A stretch of 64,000 bases of DNA from Herbaspirillum sp. SJZ107 (GCF_006715485.1 NZ_VFNH01000001.1:1674001-1738000), one strand, 5' to 3'. Positions 16,821 through 26,463 are shown, counted from the stretch's first letter. Numbers and translations: made by a program. The notes: generated from the letters alone by a model not told the origin.

Positions 16821-18422
16821 TCAGTTCAGGCCCTGGCTACGCAGATAATCCTCGTAATTGCCCTGGAAGTCCACCACCTGGTCTTCCTTCACCTCGAGGA
16901 TGCGGGTTGCCAGCGAGGACACGAACTCGCGGTCGTGCGAGACGAAGATCAGGGTGCCGGCATATTTATCCAGCGCCACGTTCAGCGATTCGATCGATTC
17001 CATGTCCATGTGGTTGGTCGGCTCGTCGAGCATCAGCACGTTGTGGCGGCCCAGCATCAGCTTGCCGTACATCATGCGGCCCTTTTCACCACCGGACAGC
17101 ACGCGCACCGATTTCTTGACTTCGTCGCCGCCGAACAGCAGGCGGCCCAGGATCGAGCGCACCGCCTGGTCGTCGTCGCCTTCCTGGGTCCACTGGCCCA
17201 TCCAGTCGGTCAGGTTGGCGTCGGTCGCGAATTCCTCGGTCGGATCCTGCGGCATATAGCCCGGGTTGGCGTTCTCGGCCCACTTGATGCGGCCGGTATC
17301 GGCGTCCAGGCCGGTGACCTCGTGGCCGCCGATCGAGCGCAGCAGCGTGGTTTTACCCGCACCGTTGGCGCCGATGATCGCGACGCGCTCGCCGGCTTCG
17401 ATCATGATCGAGAAATTCTTGAACAGGGTGCGGTCGTAGGACTTGCTCAGGCCTTCGGTCTCGACGGCGAGGCGGTGCAGCTTCTTCTCGCCTTCGAAGC
17501 GCACGAACGGATAGGCGCGCGAGGATGGCTTGAATTCCTCGATCTTGATCTTGTCGATCTGCTTGGCGCGCGAGGTCGCCTGGCGCGCCTTCGACTTGTT
17601 GGCCGAGAAGCGGCGCACGAATTCCTGCAGTTCGGCGACCTTTTCCTTGGCCTTGGCATTGTTCGCCAGCTGCTGGTTACGGGCCTGGGTCGACGCTTCC
17701 ATGTAGTCGTCGTAATTGCCCGGGTACACCTTCAGGGTGCCGTAGTCCATGTCGGCGACGTGGGTGCAGACCGAGTTCAGGAAGTGGCGATCGTGCGAGA
17801 TGATGATCATCGTCGAGTTGCGCTGGTTCAGCATGTCGCCCAGCCAGCTGATCGTGTGGATGTCCAGGTTGTTGGTCGGTTCGTCCAGCAGCAGGATGTC
17901 CGGATCCGAGAACAGGGCCTGGGCCAGCAGCACGCGCAGCTTCCAGCCCGGCGCCACGGCGCTCATCAGGCCCTGGTGCAGATCGGTGCCGATACCCAGG
18001 CCCAGCAGCAGCTCGCCGGCGCGCGCTTCGGCCGAGTAGCCGTCGTATTCCGCGACCTTGCCCTCGAGCTCGGCGGCTTTCATGTAATCGTCGTCGGTGG
18101 CTTCCGGATTGGCGTAGATGGCGTCGCGCTGGGCGATCGCATCCCACAGCTCGGTGTGGCCCATCATGACCACGTCCAGCACGCGCACGTCTTCGTAGGC
18201 GAACTGGTCCTGGCGCAGCTTGCCGAGGCGCTCGCCCGGGTCGAGCGAAACGTTACCGGCGGACGGGTCGAGGTCGCCGCCGAGGATCTTCATGAAGGTC
18301 GACTTGCCGCAACCGTTGGCGCCGATCAGGCCATAGCGGTTGCCGTCGCCGAATTTGACGGAGATGTTCTCGAACAGCGGCTTGGCGCCGAACTGCATCG
18401 TAATATTGGCTGTACTGAGCAC
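16821..18422 (-). CDS. ybiT: ABC-F family ATPase, YbiT type
   Basis: A 533-residue soluble ABC-F protein with two ATP-binding domains (about 1-250 and 315-530) and a charged linker between. Walker A motifs are GANGCGKST and GANGAGKTT; the ABC signature in the second domain is VLSGGEKGR; Walker B motifs end DEPTNNLD and DEPTNHMD. Long stretches match E. coli YbiT (for example [17 protein letters not shown] and [19 protein letters not shown]). ABC-F proteins bind the ribosomal E site and affect translation. The start is GTG at 18420-18422, giving [12 protein letters not shown] in line with E. coli YbiT and preceded by AAAGG; the frame is open 36 codons further but without homology. Confidence 0.93.
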   Translation of the reverse strand: MLSTANITMQFGAKPLFENISVKFGDGNRYGLIGANGCGKSTFMKILGGDLDPSAGNVSLDPGERLGKLRQDQFAYEDVRVLDVVMMGHTELWDAIAQRDAIYANPEATDDDYMKAAELEGKVAEYDGYSAEARAGELLLGLGIGTDLHQGLMSAVAPGWKLRVLLAQALFSDPDILLLDEPTNNLDIHTISWLGDMLNQRNSTMIIISHDRHFLNSVCTHVADMDYGTLKVYPGNYDDYMEASTQARNQQLANNAKAKEKVAELQEFVRRFSANKSKARQATSRAKQIDKIKIEEFKPSSRAYPFVRFEGEKKLHRLAVETEGLSKSYDRTLFKNFSIMIEAGERVAIIGANGAGKTTLLRSIGGHEVTGLDADTGRIKWAENANPGYMPQDPTEEFATDANLTDWMGQWTQEGDDDQAVRSILGRLLFGGDEVKKSVRVLSGGEKGRMMYGKLMLGRHNVLMLDEPTNHMDMESIESLNVALDKYAGTLIFVSHDREFVSSLATRILEVKEDQVVDFQGNYEDYLRSQGLN

Positions 18423-18546
18423 TTGAGCTACCTTTTGCGTGGAGTTTCGCGTAGTGATTCGCGCGACGTTTCGTTTAACCGCGCATTCTACCATTCTGTT
18501 CCACAGCGTGATAGCAGGCAGGGCCATCACACCCCCATGCGCGCCG

Positions 18547-19479
18547 TCAGGCAGTGCGCACGGTCGGGTAGTCGGACAGTGTCAATGTCCAGCCGGAGTC
18601 GCTCGAGACCAGCCTGCCCTGCGCGCCGAAAGGAATCGTCACCCGGCGCGGGATATGGCCGAACGCCAGCCCGGTCAGCACCGGGCACGGCAGGGTCTGG
18701 CGCAGGTAGGCCAGCATCTGCTCGAAATCGTAGCCATTGTCGCCCGGCGACAGGCGGTAGCCGGAGAAGTCGCCCAGCACGATCGCCTGCTGGCGCTGCA
18801 GCACACCGGCGTGCATCAGCTGCAGCAGCATGCGTTCGATGCGGTAGGGATGCTCGGCGATGTCTTCCAGGAACAGGATGCCGCCGTCGACCGGCGGGAA
18901 GTATTCGGTGCCGGCGACCGACATGATCATCGCCAGGTTGCCGCCCCAGACCGTGCCGCCCACGTCCAGCGCCGGATTGCCGGCGGCGGTGCCGGAAACG
19001 ACGTGCGTCGGCCCTGCCAGGCAGTGCCAGAAGTCGTCCAGCGTGAAGTCGACCGGCTCGGCGGCGCCGAAATCGCCGGCGAACATCGGTCCGGCATAGC
19101 TGAGCGCGCGTGTCTTGGCGTACAGGCCCATCTGGAAAGCGGTGACGTCGGAGTAGCCGACGAAGATCTTGCCGCTGGCCGCCATGCGCTCGAAGTCGAT
19201 CTGCGGCAGCAGGCGGCTCATGCCGTACTGGCCGCGGATCGCCATCACGACCTGCACGTCGGGATCGTCGGCGGCCGCGTTCAGCTGGGCCAGGCGGCCG
19301 GCGTCGCTGGCGCCGAAGCGCAGGTGACGGGCGTCGTGGTCGTAATAGTTGTGAACCAGGATGCCCTGGGCTTCGAGGCGGGCGATGCCGCGGCCAATCG
19401 CTTCCGGCTCGGGCGCGTAGCCGCCCGGTGCCACGAGCGCAATCCCGAGCTTTTGATGCGCGATTTGTTGAAGGGTCAC
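18547..19479 (-). CDS. ldcA: Muramoyltetrapeptide (LD-) carboxypeptidase LdcA
   Basis: A 310-residue peptidase of family S66 that removes the terminal D-Ala from cytosolic murein tetrapeptides during cell-wall recycling. The nucleophile is Ser in [10 protein letters not shown] (E. coli has RGGYGASRLL, so one Gly is Gln here). Other matches are [20 protein letters not shown], the catalytic Glu in [17 protein letters not shown], and the His in [13 protein letters not shown]. No signal peptide is seen, as expected. The start overlaps the stop of the upstream alpha/beta hydrolase by four bases. Confidence 0.93.
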   Translation of the reverse strand: MTLQQIAHQKLGIALVAPGGYAPEPEAIGRGIARLEAQGILVHNYYDHDARHLRFGASDAGRLAQLNAAADDPDVQVVMAIRGQYGMSRLLPQIDFERMAASGKIFVGYSDVTAFQMGLYAKTRALSYAGPMFAGDFGAAEPVDFTLDDFWHCLAGPTHVVSGTAAGNPALDVGGTVWGGNLAMIMSVAGTEYFPPVDGGILFLEDIAEHPYRIERMLLQLMHAGVLQRQQAIVLGDFSGYRLSPGDNGYDFEQMLAYLRQTLPCPVLTGLAFGHIPRRVTIPFGAQGRLVSSDSGWTLTLSDYPTVRTA

Positions 19480-20402
19480 TGTTTGACGAAAAGCCGCGGT
19501 GTTGAGTCGGGCGCCATCTTACCGTGGGCATGGGCGTCGATCAAGGCGAGCAGGCGTTCCATCAGCTGGACGGGCAAGTCGTGGCCCATCCCTTCGATCA
19601 CTTCGAGGCGGGCGCCGGGGATGGCGCGTGCGGTGTCGACGCCGCAGGCCAGCGGCACCAGCGGATCGGCGGCGCCGTGGATGACCAGCGACGGCGCCAC
19701 CACGGTGCGCAGCTGCGGGGTACGGTCGCCGCAGGCCGTCACGGCCAGCATCTGGCGTGCGACCCCGCCCGGACAGCAGTTACGGCGCAACGCGCGCGCG
19801 ACGCGCCGCCGCAGGTGCTTCTCGGCGGTCGGGTATGCCGGGCTGGACAGCGCGCGCAGCAGCTGGACGCCGTGTTCGATCATGGCATCGACGTCGCCAT
19901 CGCTGCCGGGACGGCGCACCAGCGCCCGCCGCACGGCCGGTGCCGGACCCGGCAAGCCGCGGCGGCCACTGCTGGACATGATCGAAGTCAGGCTCAGTAC
20001 CCGCGATGGGAACTTGGCCGCCATCAGCTGGGCGATCATCCCGCCCATCGACACGCCGACCACGTGGGCGCGTGCCACGCCCAGCGCCGACAGCACGCCG
20101 ATGGCATCGTCGGCCATGTCTTCGAGGCTGTAGGGTGCGCGCAGCGGCAGGCGCAGCTTGGTGCGCAGCCAGGCCATGGCCAGGCTCGGTGTGCCGGCAT
20201 GCTCGAACTTGGTGGACAGGCCGCAGTCGCGGTTATCGAAGCGGATGACGTAGAAGCCGAGGTCGGCCAGGCCGTCGACGAATTCGTCGGGCCAGGCGCT
20301 GAGCTGCAGTCCCAGCCCATTGATCAGGAGGAGTGGGACGGATTTCGGATCGCCCGCGGTATCGAAGGCGATGCGGATGCCGTTGGCGTTCAGACTGGGC
20401 AT
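19476..20402 (-). CDS. Alpha/beta-fold hydrolase
   Basis: A 308-residue soluble alpha/beta hydrolase. Visible motifs are LLLINGLGLQLSAWP (oxyanion region), RFDNRDCGLS after strand 4, the nucleophile elbow GVSMGGMIAQ, an acid in HGAADPLVP and a probable catalytic His in GMGHDLP. The NRDCGLS pattern is shared with a large group of hydrolases annotated as esterases or aclacinomycin methylesterase-like; the substrate is unknown. Its stop overlaps the ldcA start by four bases, so it may be cotranslated with ldcA. A 116-base gap separates it from tadA upstream. Confidence 0.87.
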   Translation of the reverse strand: MPSLNANGIRIAFDTAGDPKSVPLLLINGLGLQLSAWPDEFVDGLADLGFYVIRFDNRDCGLSTKFEHAGTPSLAMAWLRTKLRLPLRAPYSLEDMADDAIGVLSALGVARAHVVGVSMGGMIAQLMAAKFPSRVLSLTSIMSSSGRRGLPGPAPAVRRALVRRPGSDGDVDAMIEHGVQLLRALSSPAYPTAEKHLRRRVARALRRNCCPGGVARQMLAVTACGDRTPQLRTVVAPSLVIHGAADPLVPLACGVDTARAIPGARLEVIEGMGHDLPVQLMERLLALIDAHAHGKMAPDSTPRLFVKQ

Positions 20403-20518
20403 ATCGGCTGGATTCAGGAAGGCTCGGCGGCCGCACCATGCGACTCGAAATCCAGCATAGCATTTTTACCAGCTTATGGGCGCAAGCCGGCGCCCAATCG
20501 GACGCGGGCCGGCCGGCC

Positions 20519-21109
<591 letters not shown>

Positions 21110-21556
21110 TCAACCCTCGGTGATCTCGGCCCAGCAGTTCGGGGTCTCGTGCAGGACCAGCTTCTGCAGGCGCAGGCCGGTGCCGTAGCGGTCGGTGTAG
21201 GCGGCTTTCAGGATGTTCCAGGCCACTTGCGCCAGGTTTTCCACGGTCGGGATACGGTCGATCACCACGGTCTTGTGGCCCGGCAGTGACTTCAGGAAGC
21301 CGTGCACCGCCTCGTCCTTTTCGTACACCAGGAAGGCATGGTCCCACACGTCGACCAGGTGCTCTTTCGCCAGCGCCTTGATGTCGGAAAAGTCCATGAT
21401 CATGCCGTTGTCGGAATTGCCTTCGACATCGATGACGGCGCCGGTCAGCGTGATCTCCAGGGTGTAGCGGTGGCCGTGCAGGTTGCGGCACTGGCTCTTG
21501 TGGTCAGGAATGCGGTGGCCGGCATCGAATTCGAGTTTGCGGGTAATCGTGAGCAT
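21110..21556 (-). CDS. queD: 6-carboxy-5,6,7,8-tetrahydropterin synthase QueD
   Basis: A 148-residue PTPS-family enzyme that turns 7,8-dihydroneopterin triphosphate into 6-carboxytetrahydropterin on the queuosine route. The zinc His residues appear in DAGHRIPDH and NLHGHRYTLEI; the catalytic Cys is in SQCRNLHGH; DHAFLVY, PTVENLAQ and the substrate-anchoring Glu in LHETPN follow. It sits between queE (24 bases upstream) and tadA (three bases downstream), so queuosine and inosine tRNA modification share a transcript. Confidence 0.96.
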   Translation of the reverse strand: MLTITRKLEFDAGHRIPDHKSQCRNLHGHRYTLEITLTGAVIDVEGNSDNGMIMDFSDIKALAKEHLVDVWDHAFLVYEKDEAVHGFLKSLPGHKTVVIDRIPTVENLAQVAWNILKAAYTDRYGTGLRLQKLVLHETPNCWAEITEG

Positions 21557-21580
21557 GTAAAGGTCGGTTCCGTGTTGCGG

Positions 21581-22216
21581 TCAGGGGATTTGCAGGAGTT
21601 TGTGGGTCTGGATGCTGAGCTTCCACTTGGGATTGCGGCGGCAGGTCTCGATCGCCAGCTTGGTGTTGAAGGCGGCCAGCGGGCCATCCATCGGCTGGAC
21701 ATAGAAGTTGTCGAAATCGAGGTCTTCGTAGGCGGCCAGGTCCTGCCCCGCCTGCGGGATCACGACCTTGATCTCGTTGCCCTTGCCGACCACCAGCTTG
21801 CTGCCCATCTTCGGGCTGACGCAGATCCAGTCGACACCATCCGGCACCGGGAGCGTGCCGTTGGTCTCGATGGCGATCGTGAAGCCGCGCGCGTGCATGG
21901 CGTCGATCAGGGCTGCATCCAGCTGCAGCAGCGGCTCGCCGCCGGTGAACACGACGTATTTGCTGGCCGCATGGGTGTCGGGCCACAGGCCGTCGATCTC
22001 GGCGGCCAGGGTGGCGGCATCCTTGAACTTGCCGCCGCGCTCGCCGTCGGTGCCGACGAAATCGGTGTCGCAGAACTGGCAGATCGAGGTCGCACGGTCG
22101 CTCTCGCGGCCGGTCCACAAGTTGCAGCCGGAAAAGCGGCAGAACACGGCCGGACGCCCGGCATGGGCGCCTTCGCCCTGCAGGGTGTAGAAAATCTCTT
22201 TGATGCTGTAAGTCAC
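21581..22216 (-). CDS. queE: 7-carboxy-7-deazaguanine synthase QueE
   Basis: A 211-residue radical-SAM enzyme that converts 6-carboxytetrahydropterin into 7-carboxy-7-deazaguanine. The cluster motif is the QueE-specific CX14CX2C: Cys of SGCNLW, then CQFC. Also visible are YTLQGEGAHAGRPAVF at the N-terminus, VFTGGEPLLQLD and IETNGTLPVP. The start codon is GTG (22214-22216). With queD it supplies two of the early queuosine steps; queC, expected next in the pathway, is not in this window. Confidence 0.95.
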   Translation of the reverse strand: MTYSIKEIFYTLQGEGAHAGRPAVFCRFSGCNLWTGRESDRATSICQFCDTDFVGTDGERGGKFKDAATLAAEIDGLWPDTHAASKYVVFTGGEPLLQLDAALIDAMHARGFTIAIETNGTLPVPDGVDWICVSPKMGSKLVVGKGNEIKVVIPQAGQDLAAYEDLDFDNFYVQPMDGPLAAFNTKLAIETCRRNPKWKLSIQTHKLLQIP

Positions 22217-22429
22217 AGTAAGTTTCGCTCAGGCTTCTCGTCAACCTTCCATTATAGCGCGTGCAGCCACGGCTGCAGAAGAGGCGCCGATTTTGCCTGC
22301 GCCTGCCGGCTGGACAAGGCCTGCGCATGACTGTTGAGAATAGGCAACATATTTCGCAAAGGAAAATCGTAATCTCTGTACGGAATCGTCCTAACGCATT
22401 CGTCCTAAACCTCGGTCGAAAGGTCCGCC

Positions 22430-22909
22430 ATGAAGACACTCAAGCACCCTACGCTGCGCGCTGCCCTCGGTGTCCTGGTCCTGTTCGCCATGTGGCAGGC
22501 GGTCATCCTGGGCGCGGGTTGGGAAACCGGCTCGGCCGGGCTGCATGCCAGCGTGCTGCTGCTGGTGGCGGTCACGGCCATGGTCGGTACCTTGTACCGG
22601 CGCGTCCGCAGCGAAGACAGCGCGGTGCGCGATGAAGCCGACCAGTGCCGCGCCCGCAGCGCGCGCAGCCGTGCCGACGCCGCGCTGCGCGAGGCCGACC
22701 AGTTGCTGGCCCGTGTCAGCGGCCAGGGCGGCATTGGCCTGCGCCAGGATCCGGTCGGACAGCTTGGCCTGGTCCAGGCCGAGCTGATGCGGATGCAGAA
22801 CGGCGCTGCCGACCCCGCCGCCGCGGCGCGCATCGAAATGCTGCGCACGCGGCTGGAACTGGTCGCCAAGGCGGTGCGCCAGACTGCGCGCACCGCGGAG
22901 GCAGGCTGA
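22430..22909 (+). CDS. Small inner-membrane protein with coiled-coil tail
   Basis: A 159-residue protein I do not recognise. Two hydrophobic segments (about 10-29 and 37-55) form a hairpin in the membrane, followed by a charged, Ala/Arg-rich helical region (58-155) with heptad-like spacing, probably a cytoplasmic coiled coil. A ribosome-binding site (AAAGG) precedes the ATG. It diverges from queE and is followed after 168 bases by the diguanylate cyclase. No function can be assigned from sequence alone. Confidence 0.7.
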   Translation: MKTLKHPTLRAALGVLVLFAMWQAVILGAGWETGSAGLHASVLLLVAVTAMVGTLYRRVRSEDSAVRDEADQCRARSARSRADAALREADQLLARVSGQGGIGLRQDPVGQLGLVQAELMRMQNGAADPAAAARIEMLRTRLELVAKAVRQTARTAEAG

Positions 22910-22991
22910 GCGGGCTACCTGCCGTCCTCATCACGCTCTGTCCGGCGCCAGCAACGGCGCTGGGGCGTCGCCTACTGCGTTTGCCCCCTAT

Positions 22992-23005
22992 TGTTCTAGA
23001 TCAAT
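22992..23005. promoter_or_regulatory. FNR/ANR-like box upstream of the diguanylate cyclase
   Basis: TTGTTCTAGATCAA matches the Crp/Fnr-family consensus TTGATN4ATCAA with one change in the left half. It sits inside a larger near-palindrome with CCCTATTG and CAATAGGG arms (22987-23010). It ends about 72 bases before the cyclase ATG, a typical position for an activator site. Confidence 0.5.
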
Positions 23006-23077
23006 AGGGCGCCATCTGCGCTGAAGCAAAATCGGTTCTTGTCAGCAACACTCTAACCGACAGACCGAGGACGGCAC

Positions 23078-24079
23078 ATGACAAGCACCACGACCTTGCA
23101 GCGGCTCATGGATACCACGGGCACCAATCCGGATCGGGCCTTCGCCCACCAGCTGATGGAAATGCTGGCGATCCCCGTGTTCGTGCTCGATGCGACGTCG
23201 CGGGTCATGATCTGGAACCGGGCCTGCGAACGCCTGACCGGTGTGGCGTCGGTCGAAGTCATCGGCACCCGCGAGCATTGGCGCAGCTTTTTCGACCAGG
23301 AACGGCCGACGCTGGCCGACCAGCTGATTCAGGAGCGTGGCGGCGACATCGCCCAGCTGCATCCGCGTCCGGGTTCGCTCCATGCGCCGGGCGCGCACCT
23401 GTCGGCCGAGAGCTGGTGCGACATGCCGCGCGTCGGCAAGCGCCGTTACCTGGCCGCCGACGCCAGTCCGATCTTCGACGAGCGCGGCAAGCTGAGCGCC
23501 GTGGTCCAGACGCTGCGCGACATGACCGAGGAAAAGCACGCCCAGCTCGCCCTCGAGCAGCTGGCCACGCGCGACGGCCTGACCGGCCTGGCCAACCGCC
23601 GCTGTTTCGACGAAACCCTGCATGCGGAATGGGCGCGCGCGTTGCGCCAGCGCCAGCCGCTGTCGCTGCTGATGGTCGACGTCGACAACTTCAAGGCCTA
23701 CAACGATGCCAATGGTCACCTCGGCGGCGACGAGTGCCTGAAGCGCATCGCCACCGCGGTCTCGAGCGAGATGCGCGCCAACGACCTGGTGGCACGCTAC
23801 GGCGGCGAGGAATTCGCGGTGATCCTGCCGAACCAGTCGCTGAAGGGCGCGGCGGTGGTCGCCGAGCGCATCCGCACCCGGGTCGAGCAGCTGCAGGTGC
23901 CTAACCGCATGGCGCCGGGTGAACACGTGACGGTGTCGATCGGCGCCGCGACCGCCCTCGCCTCGCCCGAGAACAGCGCCAGCGACCTGGTGGCGATCGC
24001 GGATGCTGCCCTGTACCGCGCCAAGCACATGGGGCGAAACCGGATCAGCCTGCCGGTGGCGCCGGAGCAGCCGCAATAA
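23078..24079 (+). CDS. PAS-domain diguanylate cyclase
   Basis: A 333-residue soluble cyclase that makes cyclic di-GMP from two GTP. A PAS domain (about 25-155) starts at MLAIPVFVLDATSRVMIWNRACERLTG; a GGDEF domain follows (160-325). The active-site loop is YGGEEFAVI, and an intact RxxD inhibitory site (RAND) lies five residues before it, so product inhibition is expected. DGLTGLANRR and NDANGHLGGDECL are typical. No membrane segment is seen, so the PAS domain senses a cytosolic cue. The FNR-like box upstream suggests oxygen or redox control of transcription. A stem-loop shared with the convergent stress gene follows. Confidence 0.94.
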   Translation: MTSTTTLQRLMDTTGTNPDRAFAHQLMEMLAIPVFVLDATSRVMIWNRACERLTGVASVEVIGTREHWRSFFDQERPTLADQLIQERGGDIAQLHPRPGSLHAPGAHLSAESWCDMPRVGKRRYLAADASPIFDERGKLSAVVQTLRDMTEEKHAQLALEQLATRDGLTGLANRRCFDETLHAEWARALRQRQPLSLLMVDVDNFKAYNDANGHLGGDECLKRIATAVSSEMRANDLVARYGGEEFAVILPNQSLKGAAVVAERIRTRVEQLQVPNRMAPGEHVTVSIGAATALASPENSASDLVAIADAALYRAKHMGRNRISLPVAPEQPQ

Positions 24080-24081
24080 GC

Positions 24082-24108
24082 AAAAAAACGCCGGCAAGCG
24101 CCGGCGTT
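24082..24108 (-). terminator. Intrinsic terminator between convergent genes
   Basis: A perfect 9-bp stem (AACGCCGGC at 24087-24095 and GCCGGCGTT at 24100-24108) with loop AAGC. A seven-base A tract at 24082-24088 becomes a U tract for minus-strand transcripts, so it best terminates the DUF2382 operon; it may also act on the diguanylate cyclase transcript. Confidence 0.85.
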
Positions 24109-24142
24109 CCTTATTGACTGCCGCTTACGCGGTGGTCTGGGC

Positions 24143-25861
24143 TCAGGAAGTCATCTTGTCCCAGCCGTGACGCACGGCGGACTTCATCTTGTCCCAGGTC
24201 GAGGCGCCGCTGGTGCCCGGATAGCGGCTGTCCCAGTCGGTGCGCAGGTCGGATTCGACGTCGTCCCAGTTGCGGCCCTGGTATTTCGGGTTGCGGCGCG
24301 CTTCGGTGCCGTAGCCGTAGGCCGGTGCCAGCGAGTCGTAGGTGTCGCCGCTGTTGGCGTACTGGGTGCTGTAGTGGGTGCGGTAGTAGGAATCGTCATC
24401 ATCCATGTCCGGGGTAATCTTGTCCCAGCCATGGCGCACTGCCGCCTTGAATTTTTCCCAGGTCGACGCACCGCCGGCATTGCGCGATTCCCAGTTGGTA
24501 CGCAGGTCGGATTCGACGTCGTTCCAGTCGCGGCCCTTGTACTGCGAGCTGCTGCGCATTTCGTTGCCGTAGCGGTAGGCCGGGGCATAGTCGTCATAGC
24601 TGCCGCCCAGGCTGGAATAATTGGTATCCCAGTCCTTGCGCCAGGCATCGTCGCTGCCCAGGCCGCCCGTGCGCGAAGCGCCCAGGGTGGTGTCGCCGGC
24701 CAGGTTCTCGACCTGCACCTCGGTGTGGCGCACGGTGTCGTGGATCTGTTCCTGGCGCTGCGAGACTTCCTTGCCGACCAGGACTTCCTCGACCACGCGG
24801 GCCGATTTCTGCACCACGGCTTCCTCGGCGGTTTCGCGCAGCTCGATCGACTGTTCCTTGAAGGCGGTGGCGTCGGCGCTGCTGATCGGCTGGTCGACCG
24901 GGCGGCGTTCGACGTTCACGTGCTCTTCACGCAGGCCGATGGTCTGATCGACCGGGGTTTCCACGACGCGCGAGAAGACGCGCACGCCGCCACGCTGGAC
25001 TTCGCGCTTGCCGACTTTCAGTTCTTCCTGCACCACCGGGATGGCACGGGAGGTGCTGTCCGACGACTGCGACATGTCACGCTGCATCGACTGGCCGCTG
25101 GTGACGGCGGTGCCGCCCAGCGAGGCGTCGTTCGAGCCTTGCAGCGATGCGGTGCCCTGCAGCGAGCCGGACGAGGAGCGCAGGCTGTCGGCGTCGCGGC
25201 CGGTGCCGTCGTCCAGGTCGCCCGATTGCAGCGAGCGGCCCTGGGTTTCCTGGAAGGTGGAGGTGTCACGCGGGACGTTGTCGCCGGTGTTCTGGGTGCC
25301 GAAGTACAGGTTGTTGTCCTGCGAGCCCTGCAGCGAGCCCGGCTCGGTGCCCGGCGGCAGTGCCGATTGCTGCGACATCGATTGCGAACCGGATTGCATC
25401 GAAGCGCCGGCCATCGAACCGCCCGACAGGGAGGACGACTGCGGCTGGTAGGCGCCGGCGCCCAGGCTGGCGGCGCTGCCGGTCAGGTCGTGGCGTTCGT
25501 CGATGTCGACCGGGCCGAAGCGCTCGATGACGTCGGCGGCGCGCTCGACTTCAGGTTCCGACTGGGTAGTCAGCGTGAGCACGTGATGGCCGCGGGTGAC
25601 CGCGTCCGAGTAGCGCGACACGTGGGTGTCGCTGTCGGAACCGAACAGGCCGGTGAAGAAATGCTTGATCGATGCGCCGATGCCTTCCTCGTGGGTCTGG
25701 TCGATGCCCGGCACGTCGCCGCTCAGGCTGCTGGTCTGGCCGGTCGGGTCGGCGCTCGAAACATTCACGTCGGTGCGCGAGAAGCCGGATGCCAACAGTT
25801 CGTCCATGGCGCTCTGGGCGTCGCTACGGTTGTCGAAAACCGCTACTAGAGTATGTTGCAT
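24143..25861 (-). CDS. DUF2382 stress protein with N-terminal GSP17M-like domain and duplicated C-terminal module
   Basis: A 572-residue soluble, very hydrophilic protein. The N-terminus (about 1-125) resembles general stress protein 17M-type domains (TLVAVFDNRSDAQSAMDELLASGF). A Ser/Gln/Gly-rich linker runs to about 270. A DUF2382 (YsnF/AvaK) domain follows, about 270-385 (VVQEELKVGKREVQRGGVRV, then VVEEVLVGKEV). The C-terminus holds two copies of a roughly 75-residue module, each with DY or DS plus APAYxYG, DWNDVESDLRT or NWDDVESDLRT, and KxAVRHGWDKxT. The ATG at 25861 follows GGAGGA. Its upstream partner at 25885 is another DUF2382 protein. A role in stress or desiccation tolerance is likely by family, but the biochemical function is unknown. 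Confidence 0.85.
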   Translation of the reverse strand: MQHTLVAVFDNRSDAQSAMDELLASGFSRTDVNVSSADPTGQTSSLSGDVPGIDQTHEEGIGASIKHFFTGLFGSDSDTHVSRYSDAVTRGHHVLTLTTQSEPEVERAADVIERFGPVDIDERHDLTGSAASLGAGAYQPQSSSLSGGSMAGASMQSGSQSMSQQSALPPGTEPGSLQGSQDNNLYFGTQNTGDNVPRDTSTFQETQGRSLQSGDLDDGTGRDADSLRSSSGSLQGTASLQGSNDASLGGTAVTSGQSMQRDMSQSSDSTSRAIPVVQEELKVGKREVQRGGVRVFSRVVETPVDQTIGLREEHVNVERRPVDQPISSADATAFKEQSIELRETAEEAVVQKSARVVEEVLVGKEVSQRQEQIHDTVRHTEVQVENLAGDTTLGASRTGGLGSDDAWRKDWDTNYSSLGGSYDDYAPAYRYGNEMRSSSQYKGRDWNDVESDLRTNWESRNAGGASTWEKFKAAVRHGWDKITPDMDDDDSYYRTHYSTQYANSGDTYDSLAPAYGYGTEARRNPKYQGRNWDDVESDLRTDWDSRYPGTSGASTWDKMKSAVRHGWDKMTS

Positions 25862-25884
25862 GATGGTTCCTCCGATGATAGGTA

Positions 25885-26316
25885 TCACGTTGATGGTTTG
25901 TCGCCGTGCTCGTCGAAGCGCTCCACGCTGATCTGCTCCGATTTGAGCAGGACAGTTTCAGCGTGGTGCTCCTCGCGCCGGTGCCTGGTGATGCGCAGCT
26001 CTTCCTTGATGCGCAGGCGGCGTTCGACCACCAGCACTTCCTCGAGGATGGGCACCACCAGCGTGTCGCCTTCGTAACGGGTGGCAGGCGCCTGGTCCAG
26101 CGGAACGATACGGTCCACGGGAACATGGCTGACTTCCACGTCGTCGCGCAACAGGCGTTCGTCGATCCGGACAGGGTGCTCGGCGACAGTCTTGTGGATG
26201 CGCACGCCGCGGCCGGTGTCGACGGCGTGCTTCTCGACCCATGCCTCCTCCTGGTAGACGGGAACCACGATCGGTTCCTGCTGTTCCTGGTTGAGTTGCG
26301 ATGGATCAATGGTCAC
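25885..26316 (-). CDS. DUF2382 (YsnF/AvaK) domain protein
   Basis: A 143-residue protein that is almost entirely a DUF2382 domain, with the alternating strand pattern VPVYQEEAWVEKHAVDTGRG, DTLVVPILEEVLVVERRL and EEHHAETVLLKSEQISVER. The start is a GTG (26314-26316) seven bases after AGGAG; the frame upstream is open but unlikely to be translated. It is the first gene of a two-gene operon with the 572-residue DUF2382 protein, 23 bases apart. DUF2382 proteins are associated with stress responses; no enzyme activity is known to me. Confidence 0.82.
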   Translation of the reverse strand: MTIDPSQLNQEQQEPIVVPVYQEEAWVEKHAVDTGRGVRIHKTVAEHPVRIDERLLRDDVEVSHVPVDRIVPLDQAPATRYEGDTLVVPILEEVLVVERRLRIKEELRITRHRREEHHAETVLLKSEQISVERFDEHGDKPST

Positions 26317-26338
26317 GATTCGGCTCCTGGTCACGGCG

Positions 26339-26362
26339 TTGGAGCAATTGAGATTACTCCAA
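26339..26362. promoter_or_regulatory. Imperfect palindrome upstream of the DUF2382 operon
   Basis: Arms TTGGAG and CTCCAA, extended inward by AAT/ATT with one mismatch, form a 24-base dyad. It ends 23 bases before the GTG start of the first DUF2382 gene, a position that fits an operator over the promoter or start of transcription. Confidence 0.35.
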
Positions 26363-26440
26363 AGTGGCCCGGCAGCGCACACCCTAGACGCGCGGAAATA
26401 ATCAATACGGAAGAGCCCTTAAAGCTGGGTTCGCGGAAAC

Positions 26441-26463
26441 AAAAAACGGGCTGAAAAGCCCGT
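26441..26463 (-). terminator. Intrinsic terminator after the nuclease operon
   Basis: The stem ACGGGCT (26446-26452) pairs with AGCCCGT (26457-26463) around a GAAA loop. A six-base A run at 26441-26446 gives a U tract for minus-strand transcripts coming from the nuclease and its small partner. Confidence 0.8.

Noticed and set aside
22217..22429. A preQ1 riboswitch in front of queE
   Set aside because: Only a short region separates the start from divergent DNA, and no H-type pseudoknot pattern was found.
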